Below, piece after piece: positions 1-5,631 of a stretch of DNA of 9,155 nucleotides. Below the pieces are notes generated by a model. The model did not search any database and was not told the origin of the DNA. It saw only the letters and a list, made by a program, of their open reading frames with translations. The position numbers were made by a program, and so were the translations under genes. Position 1 is the first letter of the stretch; the number at the start of each line of letters is the position of its first letter. Source of the stretch: an uncultured bacterium. GTDB taxonomy: Bacteria > Bdellovibrionota_C > UBA2361 > CAKMMH01. The DNA is taken from assembly GCA_927798255.1 (NCBI GenBank), contig CAKMMH010000062.1:1-9155 (forward strand), read 5' to 3'.

Positions 1-2
1 CA

Positions 3-539
3 TTAAAAGAAAATGAAATAAAAACCGTAATGCTTACTGGTGATAACAATGAGGTTGCAAAGCAAGTTTCGTTAAAGTTAGGAATAGATGAAACGAAAGC
101 AAACCTTATGCCTCAGGAAAAATTTAATATTATTGATAAATTAAACGAGGATAATAATTTTGTAATGATGATAGGGGATGGAATAAATGATGCGCCATCA
201 TTAAAAAGGGCGTTTATAAGTGTAGCTATTGATACAGGAGCTGATGTTACGCTTAATTTAAGTCAAGTTGTTATTAAAAACAATAACTTAGAGAATATTT
301 TTAAACTTATAACGATAAGCAAAAAGACATTATTTATTATAAAATTAAACTTATTTTTTGCATTTCTTTATAATTTTATAGCAATTTTTATCGCCTCGGG
401 GCTTTTAAAAGCCATATTTAATGTTAATTTTAGTATAAATCCAAGTGTTGCAAGCGTTGTTATGGTATTAAGTAGTTTAGTTATCATTTTAAACACATTT
501 ATATTTAAGATTTTTGTTGCAAAAATAGAAGTAAGATAG
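3..539 (+). CDS. Heavy-metal (Cu-type) P1B ATPase, C-terminal part, cut by the window edge
   Basis: This is the last ~178 codons of a metal-exporting P-type ATPase; the frame is open to the left edge, so the start lies outside. Visible motifs are TGDN (about base 39) and GDGINDAP (about base 174), the hinge and Mg-binding end of the phosphorylation domain. Two C-terminal membrane segments follow (about 340-410 and 430-510). The first carries Tyr-Asn (FLYN) and the second MxxSS (MVLSS). In the P1B-1 group these positions bind Cu(I), so copper export across the inner membrane is the best guess; symbol copA is likely but not provable without the metal-binding N-terminus and CPC motif. Asp replaces the usual Gly in 'AIDTGADV', a mild deviation. 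The frame ends cleanly with TAG and looks functional. Confidence 0.88.
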   Translation, partial: LKENEIKTVMLTGDNNEVAKQVSLKLGIDETKANLMPQEKFNIIDKLNEDNNFVMMIGDGINDAPSLKRAFISVAIDTGADVTLNLSQVVIKNNNLENIFKLITISKKTLFIIKLNLFFAFLYNFIAIFIASGLLKAIFNVNFSINPSVASVVMVLSSLVIILNTFIFKIFVAKIEVR

Positions 540-578
540 AAATTTTTTGGCTTGTATCCTTGAGTATTCTTACTTTTT
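529..578 (+). terminator. Weak terminator-like hairpin after the P1B ATPase gene
   Basis: An 8-base arm AAGTAAGA overlapping the ATPase stop codon pairs with TCTTACTT at 568-575, directly followed by a short T-run. The loop is about 30 bases, which is long for a rho-independent terminator, so this is tentative. Confidence 0.28.
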
Positions 579-666
579 AGTTTATATTATCACAGTATCT
601 TTTTAAGATTATAGAGAATTTTTATATAAAAACAGAAAAAATATTACTTATTTTTAGTCTGTGAGC

Positions 667-696
667 TTGTATTTTAGTCTGTTTTTTATGTATAAT
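667..696 (+). promoter_or_regulatory. Probable promoter of rplM-rpsI
   Basis: A perfect -10 box TATAAT lies at 691-696, with a weak -35 TTGTAT at 667-672 and an 18-base spacer. An 11-base direct repeat TTTTAGTCTGT occurs at 652-662 and 672-682, straddling the -35. The inferred transcript start is about 60 bases before rplM. Confidence 0.42.
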
Positions 697-760
697 TACA
701 CGATGTAGTTAAAAAAATTTATAGTTTTTGATATTTTAATTTTTTTTGAGATTATTCTAA

Positions 761-1210
761 ATGAAAACAACAGAATTTTTAAGTAAAGAAGAAGCTTTAA
801 AAAATAGAGAGTGGTATGTGGTTGATGCAACAGATGTTCCTGTTGGAAGATTAGCTTCAGAGGTTGCAACATTAATTAGAGGAAAGCATAAACCCACTTA
901 TACTCCTCATGTTGATTGTGGCGATTTTGTAATAGTTATAAATGCTGGAAAAGTAAAATTAACTGGTAATAAACTTCAAGATAAAAATTATTATCATTAT
1001 ACTGGTTATGTTGGTGGTATTAAGTCAAAAGCTGCTAATAAGTTAATTGAAGAAAACCCAGCAGAAATTATAACTCGTGCAGTTAAAGGTATGCTTACAA
1101 AAGGAACTTTAGGACATCAATTAATGAACAAATTAAAAGTTTACAAAGATGCTAATTATCCTCAAGTTGCTCAGAAACCAAAAGTTTATCAAGTTAAGAG
1201 TGCAAATTAG
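761..1210 (+). CDS. rplM: 50S ribosomal protein L13
   Basis: This encodes L13, an early-assembly protein of the large ribosomal subunit that binds 23S rRNA. Its 149 residues are normal for the family. Recognisable blocks are WYVVDATDVPVGRLAS near residues 18-33, RGKHKPTYTPHVDCGDFVIVINA near 40-62, and the family signature around AVKGMLTKGTLG followed by LKVYKDANYPQVAQKP. In the signature, Thr stands where Pro is usual (KGMLP), a small deviation. The ATG at 761 fits the N-terminus of the family, although only a weak purine stretch (GAG) precedes it. rpsI follows 39 bases downstream in the conserved L13-S9 order, so both are probably one transcript. No decay is visible. Confidence 0.97.
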   Translation: MKTTEFLSKEEALKNREWYVVDATDVPVGRLASEVATLIRGKHKPTYTPHVDCGDFVIVINAGKVKLTGNKLQDKNYYHYTGYVGGIKSKAANKLIEENPAEIITRAVKGMLTKGTLGHQLMNKLKVYKDANYPQVAQKPKVYQVKSAN

Positions 1211-1249
1211 TTTTTGTTTATTTTAGAAATATAAAAAGGAATATAAAAG

Positions 1250-1645
1250 ATGATTAAAGGTGATGGAATTCATGCAGTAGGAAAGAGAAAGACAGCTGTT
1301 GCTAGAGTTTATTTAAGAAATGGAAGTGGTAATATTTCTGTTAATAAAAAGTCTTTAGTTGAATATTTTCCAAGAGAAACTTTGCAAATGATTTTAAAAC
1401 AACCTCTTGAGCTTACAAATACTTTAGAAAAGTATGATGTAGTAGTAAATGTTAGAGGCGGTGGAAAGTCAGGTCAAGCAGGTGCTGTAAGACATGGTAT
1501 ATCACGTGCTCTTGTTCAAATGGAAGAATCACTTCATTCACAAATTAAGAAGGAAGGATATCTTACAAGAGATGATAGAGAGGTTGAACGTAAGAAATAC
1601 GGTAAGCATAAAGCTAGAAAGAGACCTCAATTTTCTAAACGTTAA
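1250..1645 (+). CDS. rpsI: 30S ribosomal protein S9
   Basis: This encodes S9, a protein of the small-subunit head whose basic C-terminal tail reaches the P-site tRNA. Its 131 residues match the family. It shows [12 protein letters not shown] near residues 11-22, the signature [19 protein letters not shown] near 70-88, and the typical ending with [24 protein letters not shown]. The ATG at 1250 has a good Shine-Dalgarno AAGGA at 1236-1240, nine bases upstream. It is the second gene of the rplM-rpsI operon and is closed by the strong terminator at 1676-1711. Nothing is missing. Confidence 0.98.
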   Translation: MIKGDGIHAVGKRKTAVARVYLRNGSGNISVNKKSLVEYFPRETLQMILKQPLELTNTLEKYDVVVNVRGGGKSGQAGAVRHGISRALVQMEESLHSQIKKEGYLTRDDREVERKKYGKHKARKRPQFSKR

Positions 1646-1675
1646 TATTTATGTTTACGTTTTGACTTTAAGAGA

Positions 1676-1711
1676 GCTTCAATATATAAAAAAATATATT
1701 GAGGCTTTTTT
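1676..1711 (+). terminator. Rho-independent terminator of the rplM-rpsI operon
   Basis: A 12-base stem (GCTTCAATATAT pairing with ATATATTGAGGC, one G-U pair) encloses a six-A loop and is followed by six T at 1706-1711. It begins 30 bases after the rpsI stop. Confidence 0.88.
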
Positions 1712-1780
1712 AGTATCTAGTTAAGTTTAAATTTATTATATAATATATATTAAGTTAATTTTTCAGATGTTGATTTCTTT

Positions 1781-1854
1781 GCCTACATAGCTCAACTAGG
1801 TAGAGCACTTCATTCGTAATGAAGCGGTTATGGGTTCGATTCCCGTTGTAGGCT
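1781..1854 (+). tRNA. tRNA-Thr, anticodon CGT
   Basis: A complete 74-base cloverleaf. The acceptor arm GCCTACA (1781-1787) pairs perfectly with TGTAGGC (1847-1853), and T1854 is the discriminator. The anticodon stem CTTCA/TGAAG encloses the loop TTCGTAA, giving anticodon CGT at 1815-1817, which reads ACG. The T-arm contains GGTTCGATTCC. CCA is not encoded. A perfect -10-like TATAAT at 1739-1744 lies about 37 bases upstream, and a T-run directly follows the gene and may end transcription. Confidence 0.96.
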
Positions 1855-1987
1855 TTTTTATAAATACAATGTGATAAAATTAAATTAAATATCAAGTATA
1901 TCGTAATTATTAATTTCAAATTTTATTCTTTGTTTTAAGGTATTTAATGTATCTTAATTCTTAATATCTTGTAAATCTAAAAATTTT

Positions 1988-2014
1988 TTGACTAACAATT
2001 ATCTTTTGTAAAAT
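1988..2014 (+). promoter_or_regulatory. Possible promoter of the orphan locus at 2092-2491
   Basis: TTGACT at 1988-1993 and TAAAAT at 2009-2014 are separated by 15 bases, shorter than ideal. It lies about 75 bases before the first frame. Apart from this I see nothing in the 1855-2091 spacer. Confidence 0.33.
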
Positions 2015-2091
2015 AGTTTAATACCTAGATAACATTCGGGTAGAAGGCTCACGTATTAATTAATCACTCCTTACATGAAAAAAGGTTTCTT

Positions 2092-2491
2092 ATGGAAAAT
2101 TCAGAAAATGAAAAAAATTCCAAAGCGTTATCAAATTTTTTGCAGATATTCCCATCATGATTATTATTCTTTTTTATGGTGGGGACTGCTTGGCGGTAAG
2201 TGCTAGTTTTAGGACAACTATAAGTACTCCGTACAAGGTTGTTTTTCGTCGGTTAGTAATGATGAAAAAGTTGCTCTTGCAAGTGAATGCGTGAAAGAGT
2301 TTTCGGCGCTTTCTGTGCCTCAAAAAGTTGAATGTCTCCTTCTTATATACATGATGATATATTTGGCACTTCAACTTCTCTTTACTGTAGCTACTTTGTT
2401 CCTTTTGGCAGTCGAGTTTATCTTGTTCTTTGCCGTGATAAAACTGAAAAATGCATGGGTAAAGTCTCAAGAAAAATATTTAGACCATTAG
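2092..2491 (+). pseudogene. Orphan small membrane-protein locus in three overlapping frames (probably frameshifted)
   Basis: I do not recognise this gene. An ATG at 2092 has a good Shine-Dalgarno AAAGG at 2081-2085 and opens a 22-codon frame (MENSENEKNSK...) ending at 2160. A second frame starts at ATG 2157, overlapping as ATGA, and runs 45 codons to 2294. A third starts at GTG 2291, overlapping as GTGA, and runs 66 codons to 2491. The third frame is open from 2213, and its extra part (DNYKYSVQGCFSSVSNDEKVALASECV) reads like real protein, which argues for one ancestral gene of about 130 codons broken by two frameshifts. The alternative is a translationally coupled trio. The encoded chain would have a polar N-terminus, a short hydrophobic stretch (IMIIILFYGG) and a long hydrophobic stretch near the end. 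G+C is about 38% by hand count over 2221-2460, well above the neighbours, suggesting transfer. A terminator-like hairpin follows. Confidence 0.45.
2291..2491 (+). CDS. Hypothetical small membrane protein (third frame of the orphan locus)
   Basis: Sixty-six codons from a GTG start, or the C-terminal part of the broken gene described for 2092-2491. Residues 15-50 are almost entirely hydrophobic (LLLIYMMIYLAL...FILFFAVI) with one Glu at 42, long enough for a tight two-helix membrane hairpin. A charged tail KLKNAWVKSQEKYLDH follows. There is no Shine-Dalgarno of its own, so translation would depend on coupling to the preceding frame. No family recognised. Confidence 0.35.
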   Translation: MKEFSALSVPQKVECLLLIYMMIYLALQLLFTVATLFLLAVEFILFFAVIKLKNAWVKSQEKYLDH

Positions 2492-2530
2492 TGACAACAT
2501 AATCTAAAGTAACCACAGACTTGACAAAAT

Positions 2531-2566
2531 AGAGTTAAAAGCGTGTGTCTTCTAACCCTCTTTTTT
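2531..2566 (+). terminator. Terminator-like hairpin after the orphan locus
   Basis: AGAGTTAAAAG (2531-2541) pairs imperfectly with CTTCTAACCCTCT (2549-2561), with a two-base bulge and one mismatch, and runs into six T at 2561-2566. It lies 40 bases after the orphan frame ends. Confidence 0.42.
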
Positions 2567-2782
2567 CTTATATGCCGTTTATGCTAGTAGAGAGGAGAGA
2601 ATATTAAAAATGTCTTAAGACGAATTCAAGTTTTTTTCTTATATATAATTTCAATATTTTTAGTTAGGATATGATAAATCGATTATCAGCAAATATTTTT
2701 ACTGTTTAATTTTTCTGTTAAACTATTTTTAGTTCATGTTTATAAAAATAAATATTACAATAATCATTAAAGGTCTTATATT

Positions 2783-3388
2783 ATGGGATATTGCGATTTT
2801 GCCAATATAAATAAAAACTATAAAGAATATCATGACAAAGAGTGGGGAGTGCCTTTATTTGATGATAAATTGTTATTTGAAGCTTTGTCTTTAGAATGTC
2901 TTCAATGTGGGCTTAGCTTTTTAACTATTCTTTTAAAAAGAGATATTTTTAGGAAAAGTTTTTGTAATTTTGATTTTGAAAAGGTAGCAAAGCTTAAAGA
3001 AAAAGATATCGAGAAGATTTTAAATACTGAAGGTATGATTAAACTTCCTAGAAAAATAGAAGCAATTATTAATAATGCAAAATGTTTTAAAGAAATTGTA
3101 AAAGAAGAGGGAAGTTTTTCAATGTATCTTTGGAGTTATTCAAATAATAAAATTATAAATTATATAGGGCATGAAAAAGGTAAAATTCCTGTAAGTAATG
3201 CTCTTTCTAAAAAAATTGCAAATGACCTTAAAAAAAGAGGGTTTAAATTTGTAGGTGCTGTTACAATATATTCTTTTTTACAAGCTGTAGGTATGATTAA
3301 TGATCATTCAAAAGATTGCTCATGCTATGATAAAATAAATAAGAAATATGAAGTGGTAAGAAAGAAAGCAGAAGGTGAGGTGTTTTGA
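2783..3388 (+). CDS. tag: DNA-3-methyladenine glycosylase I
   Basis: This enzyme removes 3-methyladenine from alkylated DNA, the first step of base-excision repair in the cytoplasm. It is 201 residues long and collinear with E. coli Tag. The zinc ligands are all present at the same numbers: Cys4, His17, His175 and Cys179 (NDHSKDC). The base-recognition residues Tyr16 and Glu38 are also present. The conserved blocks YHDKEWGVPL, LKKRGFKFVG and QAVGMINDH are intact. One oddity is that Trp46, which stacks on the base in E. coli Tag (GLSW), is Phe here (GLSF), and 'ECLQCGLSF' carries extra Cys residues. The ATG at 2783 has Shine-Dalgarno AAAGG at 2769-2773. It stands alone, converging on the minus-strand orphan gene. 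The upstream spacer 2567-2782 shows no clear promoter, only a weak TATAAA at 2741. Confidence 0.95.
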   Translation: MGYCDFANINKNYKEYHDKEWGVPLFDDKLLFEALSLECLQCGLSFLTILLKRDIFRKSFCNFDFEKVAKLKEKDIEKILNTEGMIKLPRKIEAIINNAKCFKEIVKEEGSFSMYLWSYSNNKIINYIGHEKGKIPVSNALSKKIANDLKKRGFKFVGAVTIYSFLQAVGMINDHSKDCSCYDKINKKYEVVRKKAEGEVF

Positions 3389-3391
3389 TAT

Positions 3392-3426
3392 AAAAAAAGC
3401 CACACACAAAAATTTGTATATGGCTT
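3392..3426 (-). terminator. Rho-independent terminator of the minus-strand orphan gene
   Basis: Read on the minus strand, AAGCCATATACAAA pairs with TTTGTGTGTGGCTT (two U-G pairs) and is followed by seven T (plus-strand A-run 3392-3398). The T-tract exists only on the minus side, so it serves the gene ending at 3467 and not tag. Confidence 0.75.
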
Positions 3427-3434
3427 GTAATAAT

Positions 3435-3462
3435 AGCGTAAATAACCATTGGCACGCTTTTT
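3435..3462 (+). terminator. Possible terminator of tag
   Basis: AGCGT (3435-3439) and ACGCT (3454-3458) form a five-pair stem around a 14-base loop containing CCATTGG, followed by TTTTT through 3462. It lies just beyond the stop of the converging gene. The stem is short. Confidence 0.38.
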
Positions 3463-3466
3463 GTCG

Positions 3467-3883
3467 TTAGAAGCTTTTACTAATCGTCACGATGTCATCT
3501 TTTATGTTGGCTTCGTAAACTTTCACGTTGTCATAGCTTCCATCTTTGAAGACCTTTATCTCGGTTTTGCCCTTGAAATGCACACAAACTTTTGTTATCA
3601 AGCTCATGAGATTTTCTTCAAGGGGTTTGTCTTCAAAATCGCTTTGGAATACGACTTTCCATGATTTTATGCACTGAAGACATTTACTCGAATCGTCGTA
3701 TTCATACTCTTCACCAACGATGTAATAATCATAAGTGAAGTGTTCCTGAGGGGATTTAAAACCGAAATCAACGATGAATTGAGGAATTTTAGTAGCTTCA
3801 TCAGCGTCATAATACTTCCCCAAAACGAAAGCGTCTTCTTTAGGTGGCTTCCACTCAGGAATAGTAAGTTCCAAAGTATGCAT
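3467..3883 (-). CDS. Hypothetical acidic protein, 138 residues
   Basis: I do not recognise a family. The protein is acidic, mixed in composition and without membrane segments or a signal peptide, so probably cytoplasmic. Visible stretches include an N-terminal MHTLELTIPEWKPPKEDAF, an aromatic-rich FTYDYYIVGEEYEYDDSSK, and alternating hydrophobic/polar stretches such as GKTEIKVFKDGSYDNVKVYEANIKDDIVTI, suggesting beta strands. The start at 3883 is supported by Shine-Dalgarno AAAGAGG (plus-strand 3891-3897), a near-consensus promoter at 3975-4003, and a terminator at 3392-3426, so it is a complete single-gene unit. G+C is about 37% over 3481-3840 against about 26% in tag, suggesting recent acquisition. 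It reads from start to stop with no break and looks functional. Confidence 0.8.
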   Translation of the reverse strand: MHTLELTIPEWKPPKEDAFVLGKYYDADEATKIPQFIVDFGFKSPQEHFTYDYYIVGEEYEYDDSSKCLQCIKSWKVVFQSDFEDKPLEENLMSLITKVCVHFKGKTEIKVFKDGSYDNVKVYEANIKDDIVTISKSF

Positions 3884-3947
3884 GATAAAACCTCTTTAAA
3901 ACATTATTAAAAGAAGATTTTGAATTGCTTATATATCTTTGCTAAAC

Positions 3948-3961
3948 AAACATGTTTAAAC
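3948..3961 (-). promoter_or_regulatory. Palindrome in the leader of the minus-strand orphan gene
   Basis: The perfect palindrome AAACATGTTT (3948-3957) overlaps a second one, GTTTAAAC (3954-3961). They lie about 15-30 bases downstream of the -10 box at 3975-3980, a place where a repressor could block transcription. Operator function is inferred only from position and symmetry. Confidence 0.3.
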
Positions 3962-3974
3962 GAGATATGTTTTT

Positions 3975-4003
3975 TTTATAATATGATAATAAATAAATGT
4001 CAA
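3975..4003 (-). promoter_or_regulatory. Strong sigma-70-type promoter of the minus-strand orphan gene
   Basis: On the minus strand, TTGACA (plus 3998-4003) and TATAAA (plus 3975-3980) are separated by exactly 17 bases: a consensus -35 and a 5/6 -10. The implied leader is about 85 bases. Confidence 0.68.
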
Positions 4004-4091
4004 TAATTTAAATAATAGTACTTTATATTTTTAGAATTAATTTATTTTTTTGATAATTTATCTAATATTTTTCACAATTTAATAAAAATAA

Positions 4092-4120
4092 TTTACATTT
4101 TCTTGTCTTATATTTATTAT
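4092..4120 (+). promoter_or_regulatory. Promoter-like site upstream of the MITE-like element and tRNA-Thr(GGT)
   Basis: TTTACA (4092-4097) and TATTAT (4115-4120) are separated by 17 bases. The site ends only six bases before the MITE-like element. It may be the original promoter of tRNA-Thr(GGT)-murG, now separated from its gene by 213 inserted bases. Confidence 0.42.
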
Positions 4121-4126
4121 AATTAA

Positions 4127-4339
4127 GGAAACGCTGATTAATTCAATATTTTATAAATATTAATCGCCCCCCGCGGGTGCCATTACCCATACGGGGTCGT
4201 GTGCATTGGGGATTTCTTTATAATGGGGTATCCACCCGAATTTGTTTTACAATTTCGCGCGTGTACCCAATCCTAGTGCCGCGTGCAAGCACGCTTTATT
4301 ATATCCCTTGCGGGATATTTTGAATTAATCAGCGCTTTC
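4127..4339. mobile_element. MITE-like non-autonomous element, 213 bp, with 20-bp inverted ends
   Basis: The left end GGAAACGCTGATTAATTCAA (4127-4146) and the reverse complement of the right end (4320-4339) agree at 18 of 20 positions. TTAA flanks both sides (4123-4126 and 4340-4343; both extend to TTAAG), as expected for a target duplication. The ends beginning GG/GA and the TTAA flank (which fits YTAR) resemble IS5-type elements, but that assignment is inference. The interior has no coding frame, is about 50% G+C over 4161-4320 against a background near 26%, and is full of hairpins: GGGTGCCATTACCC (4175-4188), GGGTATCCACCC (4226-4237), GCGTGCAAGCACGC (4281-4294) and the one at 4301-4318. No transposase is present in the window. 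Confidence 0.72.
4301..4321 (+). terminator. Terminator-like hairpin inside the MITE-like element
   Basis: ATATCCC (4301-4307) and GGGATAT (4312-4318) form a perfect seven-pair stem with loop TTGC, followed by three more T. It lies directly upstream of tRNA-Thr(GGT) and could reduce read-through from the promoter at 4092. The T-tract is short. Confidence 0.35.
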
Positions 4340-4357
4340 TTAAGTTAGTACTTTTAT

Positions 4358-4430
<73 letters not shown>

Positions 4431-4467
4431 TACTTCTTTTTTATTTTGTTTTTCGCATTTTTTTAAT

Positions 4468-5553
4468 ATGTCAGAAGATAAGAAGATTACAAAAATTATC
4501 ATTGCAGCAAGTGGTACAGGGGGACATCTTTTTCCAGCAAGACTAATCGCAGAAGAACTTAAAAATAATATTAAAAATCTTGAAATTTTATTTATTGGTG
4601 CAGGACGCCCCTTAGAAGAAAAACTAATAGATAATGCTGGTTTTAATAGAAAAGTAGTAAACATAGTAGGGCTTAGAAATCTTGGAATAAAGGGGCTTTT
4701 AAGATTTTTAAAAATGCTTCCTAGTGCATTTTTTAAAATGCTAAAAATTTTTAAAGAATTTAAACCAGATGCAGTAATTGGAGTAGGGGGGTATGTCTCA
4801 TTTTTGCCTGTACTTTGCGGCCGCTTAAAAGGAATACCTACTTTTATTTATGAGCTAGATTTATCGCCAGGAATAAGTAACCAAGTGCTTTCAAAAATTG
4901 CAAAAGTTGTTATGGTAGCATTTCCAAATAGTAAACTTAGAGATCTTAAAAAAACAGTTTACACAGGACACACTCTTAAAAAAGGAATGCTTCAAATTAG
5001 AGATTTCAAAATAAAAGATAAAATTGAAAATATTCTTATAATTGGTGGCTCACAAGGCGCAAAGAAACTTGATGAAACAGTTTTAAATCTTATTTCATTT
5101 TTTAAAGAGCATAATTTAAATATTTATCATCAATGTAGAAAAGAATCATTTGAAGATATTAAAAAGCAATATGAAGAAAAGGACTTTAACGCAAAAGTAG
5201 TTCCTTTTATTGATGATATGCTTGAGGCTTATAAATTTGCAGATATTATAATTTCAAGAGCAGGGGCATCAAGTGTTATGGAAATTTTAGCTGTAAATAA
5301 ACCATCAATTCTAGTTCCGCTTCCTGGGGCTGGAAATCACCAAACACCAAATGCTAAATTTTTAGAAGATAGAGGAAAAGCATTTATCGTAGATGAATCA
5401 AGTGAAAACTTTTTAGATGAATTAAAAGAAGATATTTTAAAGTTATTAAATTTAGAAAATTATACAAAAATGGTTCAGAGAGAGTTTAAAGAAATTGAGC
5501 TTGATGGTGCGTCAAAGATTAAAGATGAAGTGTTAAATGTGCTAGGAATGTAA
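4468..5553 (+). CDS. murG: UDP-GlcNAc:lipid I N-acetylglucosaminyltransferase MurG
   Basis: MurG makes lipid II from lipid I on the inner face of the membrane, the last cytoplasmic step of peptidoglycan synthesis. At 361 residues it is full length. It has two GT-B halves: the N-terminal glycine loop GTGGH at residues 16-20, GVGGYVS in the membrane-binding half, then the C-terminal UDP-sugar half with GGSQGAKKL, SRAGASS at 263-269, and HQTPNA starting at His291. One oddity is that the usual HEQNxxPGxxN segment reads YELDLSPGISN (Glu129, Asp131), so the conserved Asn is Asp here. The ATG at 4468 is dictated by the family N-terminus, but no Shine-Dalgarno precedes it, only T-rich sequence. The gene stands alone behind tRNA-Thr instead of in a cell-division/wall cluster. 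Confidence 0.95.
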   Translation: MSEDKKITKIIIAASGTGGHLFPARLIAEELKNNIKNLEILFIGAGRPLEEKLIDNAGFNRKVVNIVGLRNLGIKGLLRFLKMLPSAFFKMLKIFKEFKPDAVIGVGGYVSFLPVLCGRLKGIPTFIYELDLSPGISNQVLSKIAKVVMVAFPNSKLRDLKKTVYTGHTLKKGMLQIRDFKIKDKIENILIIGGSQGAKKLDETVLNLISFFKEHNLNIYHQCRKESFEDIKKQYEEKDFNAKVVPFIDDMLEAYKFADIIISRAGASSVMEILAVNKPSILVPLPGAGNHQTPNAKFLEDRGKAFIVDESSENFLDELKEDILKLLNLENYTKMVQREFKEIELDGASKIKDEVLNVLGM

Positions 5554-5562
5554 TTAGGTCAT

Positions 5563-5631
5563 TCGAAAAAAGTGCAATAAAAGTGTCGAAAAACACTCAA
5601 TAAAACACTCGAAAAACACTCAATGGCAAGA
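5563..5631 (+). repeat. Three-copy 23-bp tandem repeat after murG
   Basis: Units start at 5563, 5586 and 5609. Units 2 and 3 share TCGAAAAACACTCAAT exactly. Unit 1 differs from unit 2 only where AGTG replaces CACT and GTG replaces CAC, i.e. by reverse complements, so the junction forms a hairpin AGTGT-CGAAAA-ACACT. No strong T-tract follows. It starts nine bases after the murG stop. Confidence 0.7.

Noticed and set aside
1494..1724. A 76-codon plus-strand frame overlapping rpsI
   Set aside because: It is out of frame with S9, starts in its conserved signature and runs through the operon terminator.
2174..2470. A 98-codon minus-strand frame opposite the orphan membrane-protein locus
   Set aside because: It has no clear ribosome-binding site, and its Lys/His/Phe-rich sequence reads as the complement of the hydrophobic plus-strand frame; the plus strand has a Shine-Dalgarno, a possible promoter and a terminator.
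2092..2491. Toxin-antitoxin pair
   Set aside because: The frames overlap like a coupled operon and the last is hydrophobic, but none resembles a known toxin or antitoxin, and frameshift of one gene explains the layout better.
3449..3664. A 71-codon plus-strand frame within the minus-strand orphan gene
   Set aside because: It is the antisense shadow of the minus-strand gene, which has a promoter, Shine-Dalgarno site and terminator.
3948..3957. LexA (SOS) box
   Set aside because: AAACATGTTT is symmetric but matches neither the E. coli CTG-N10-CAG form nor the GAAC-N4-GTTC form.
1855..4357. att-site duplication from integration at a tRNA-Thr gene
   Set aside because: I found no direct repeat of either tRNA 3' end within the interval and no integrase, so integration at the tRNA is only a hypothesis.
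5563..5631. CRISPR array
   Set aside because: The three repeat units are directly tandem with no unique spacers, and no cas gene is present.
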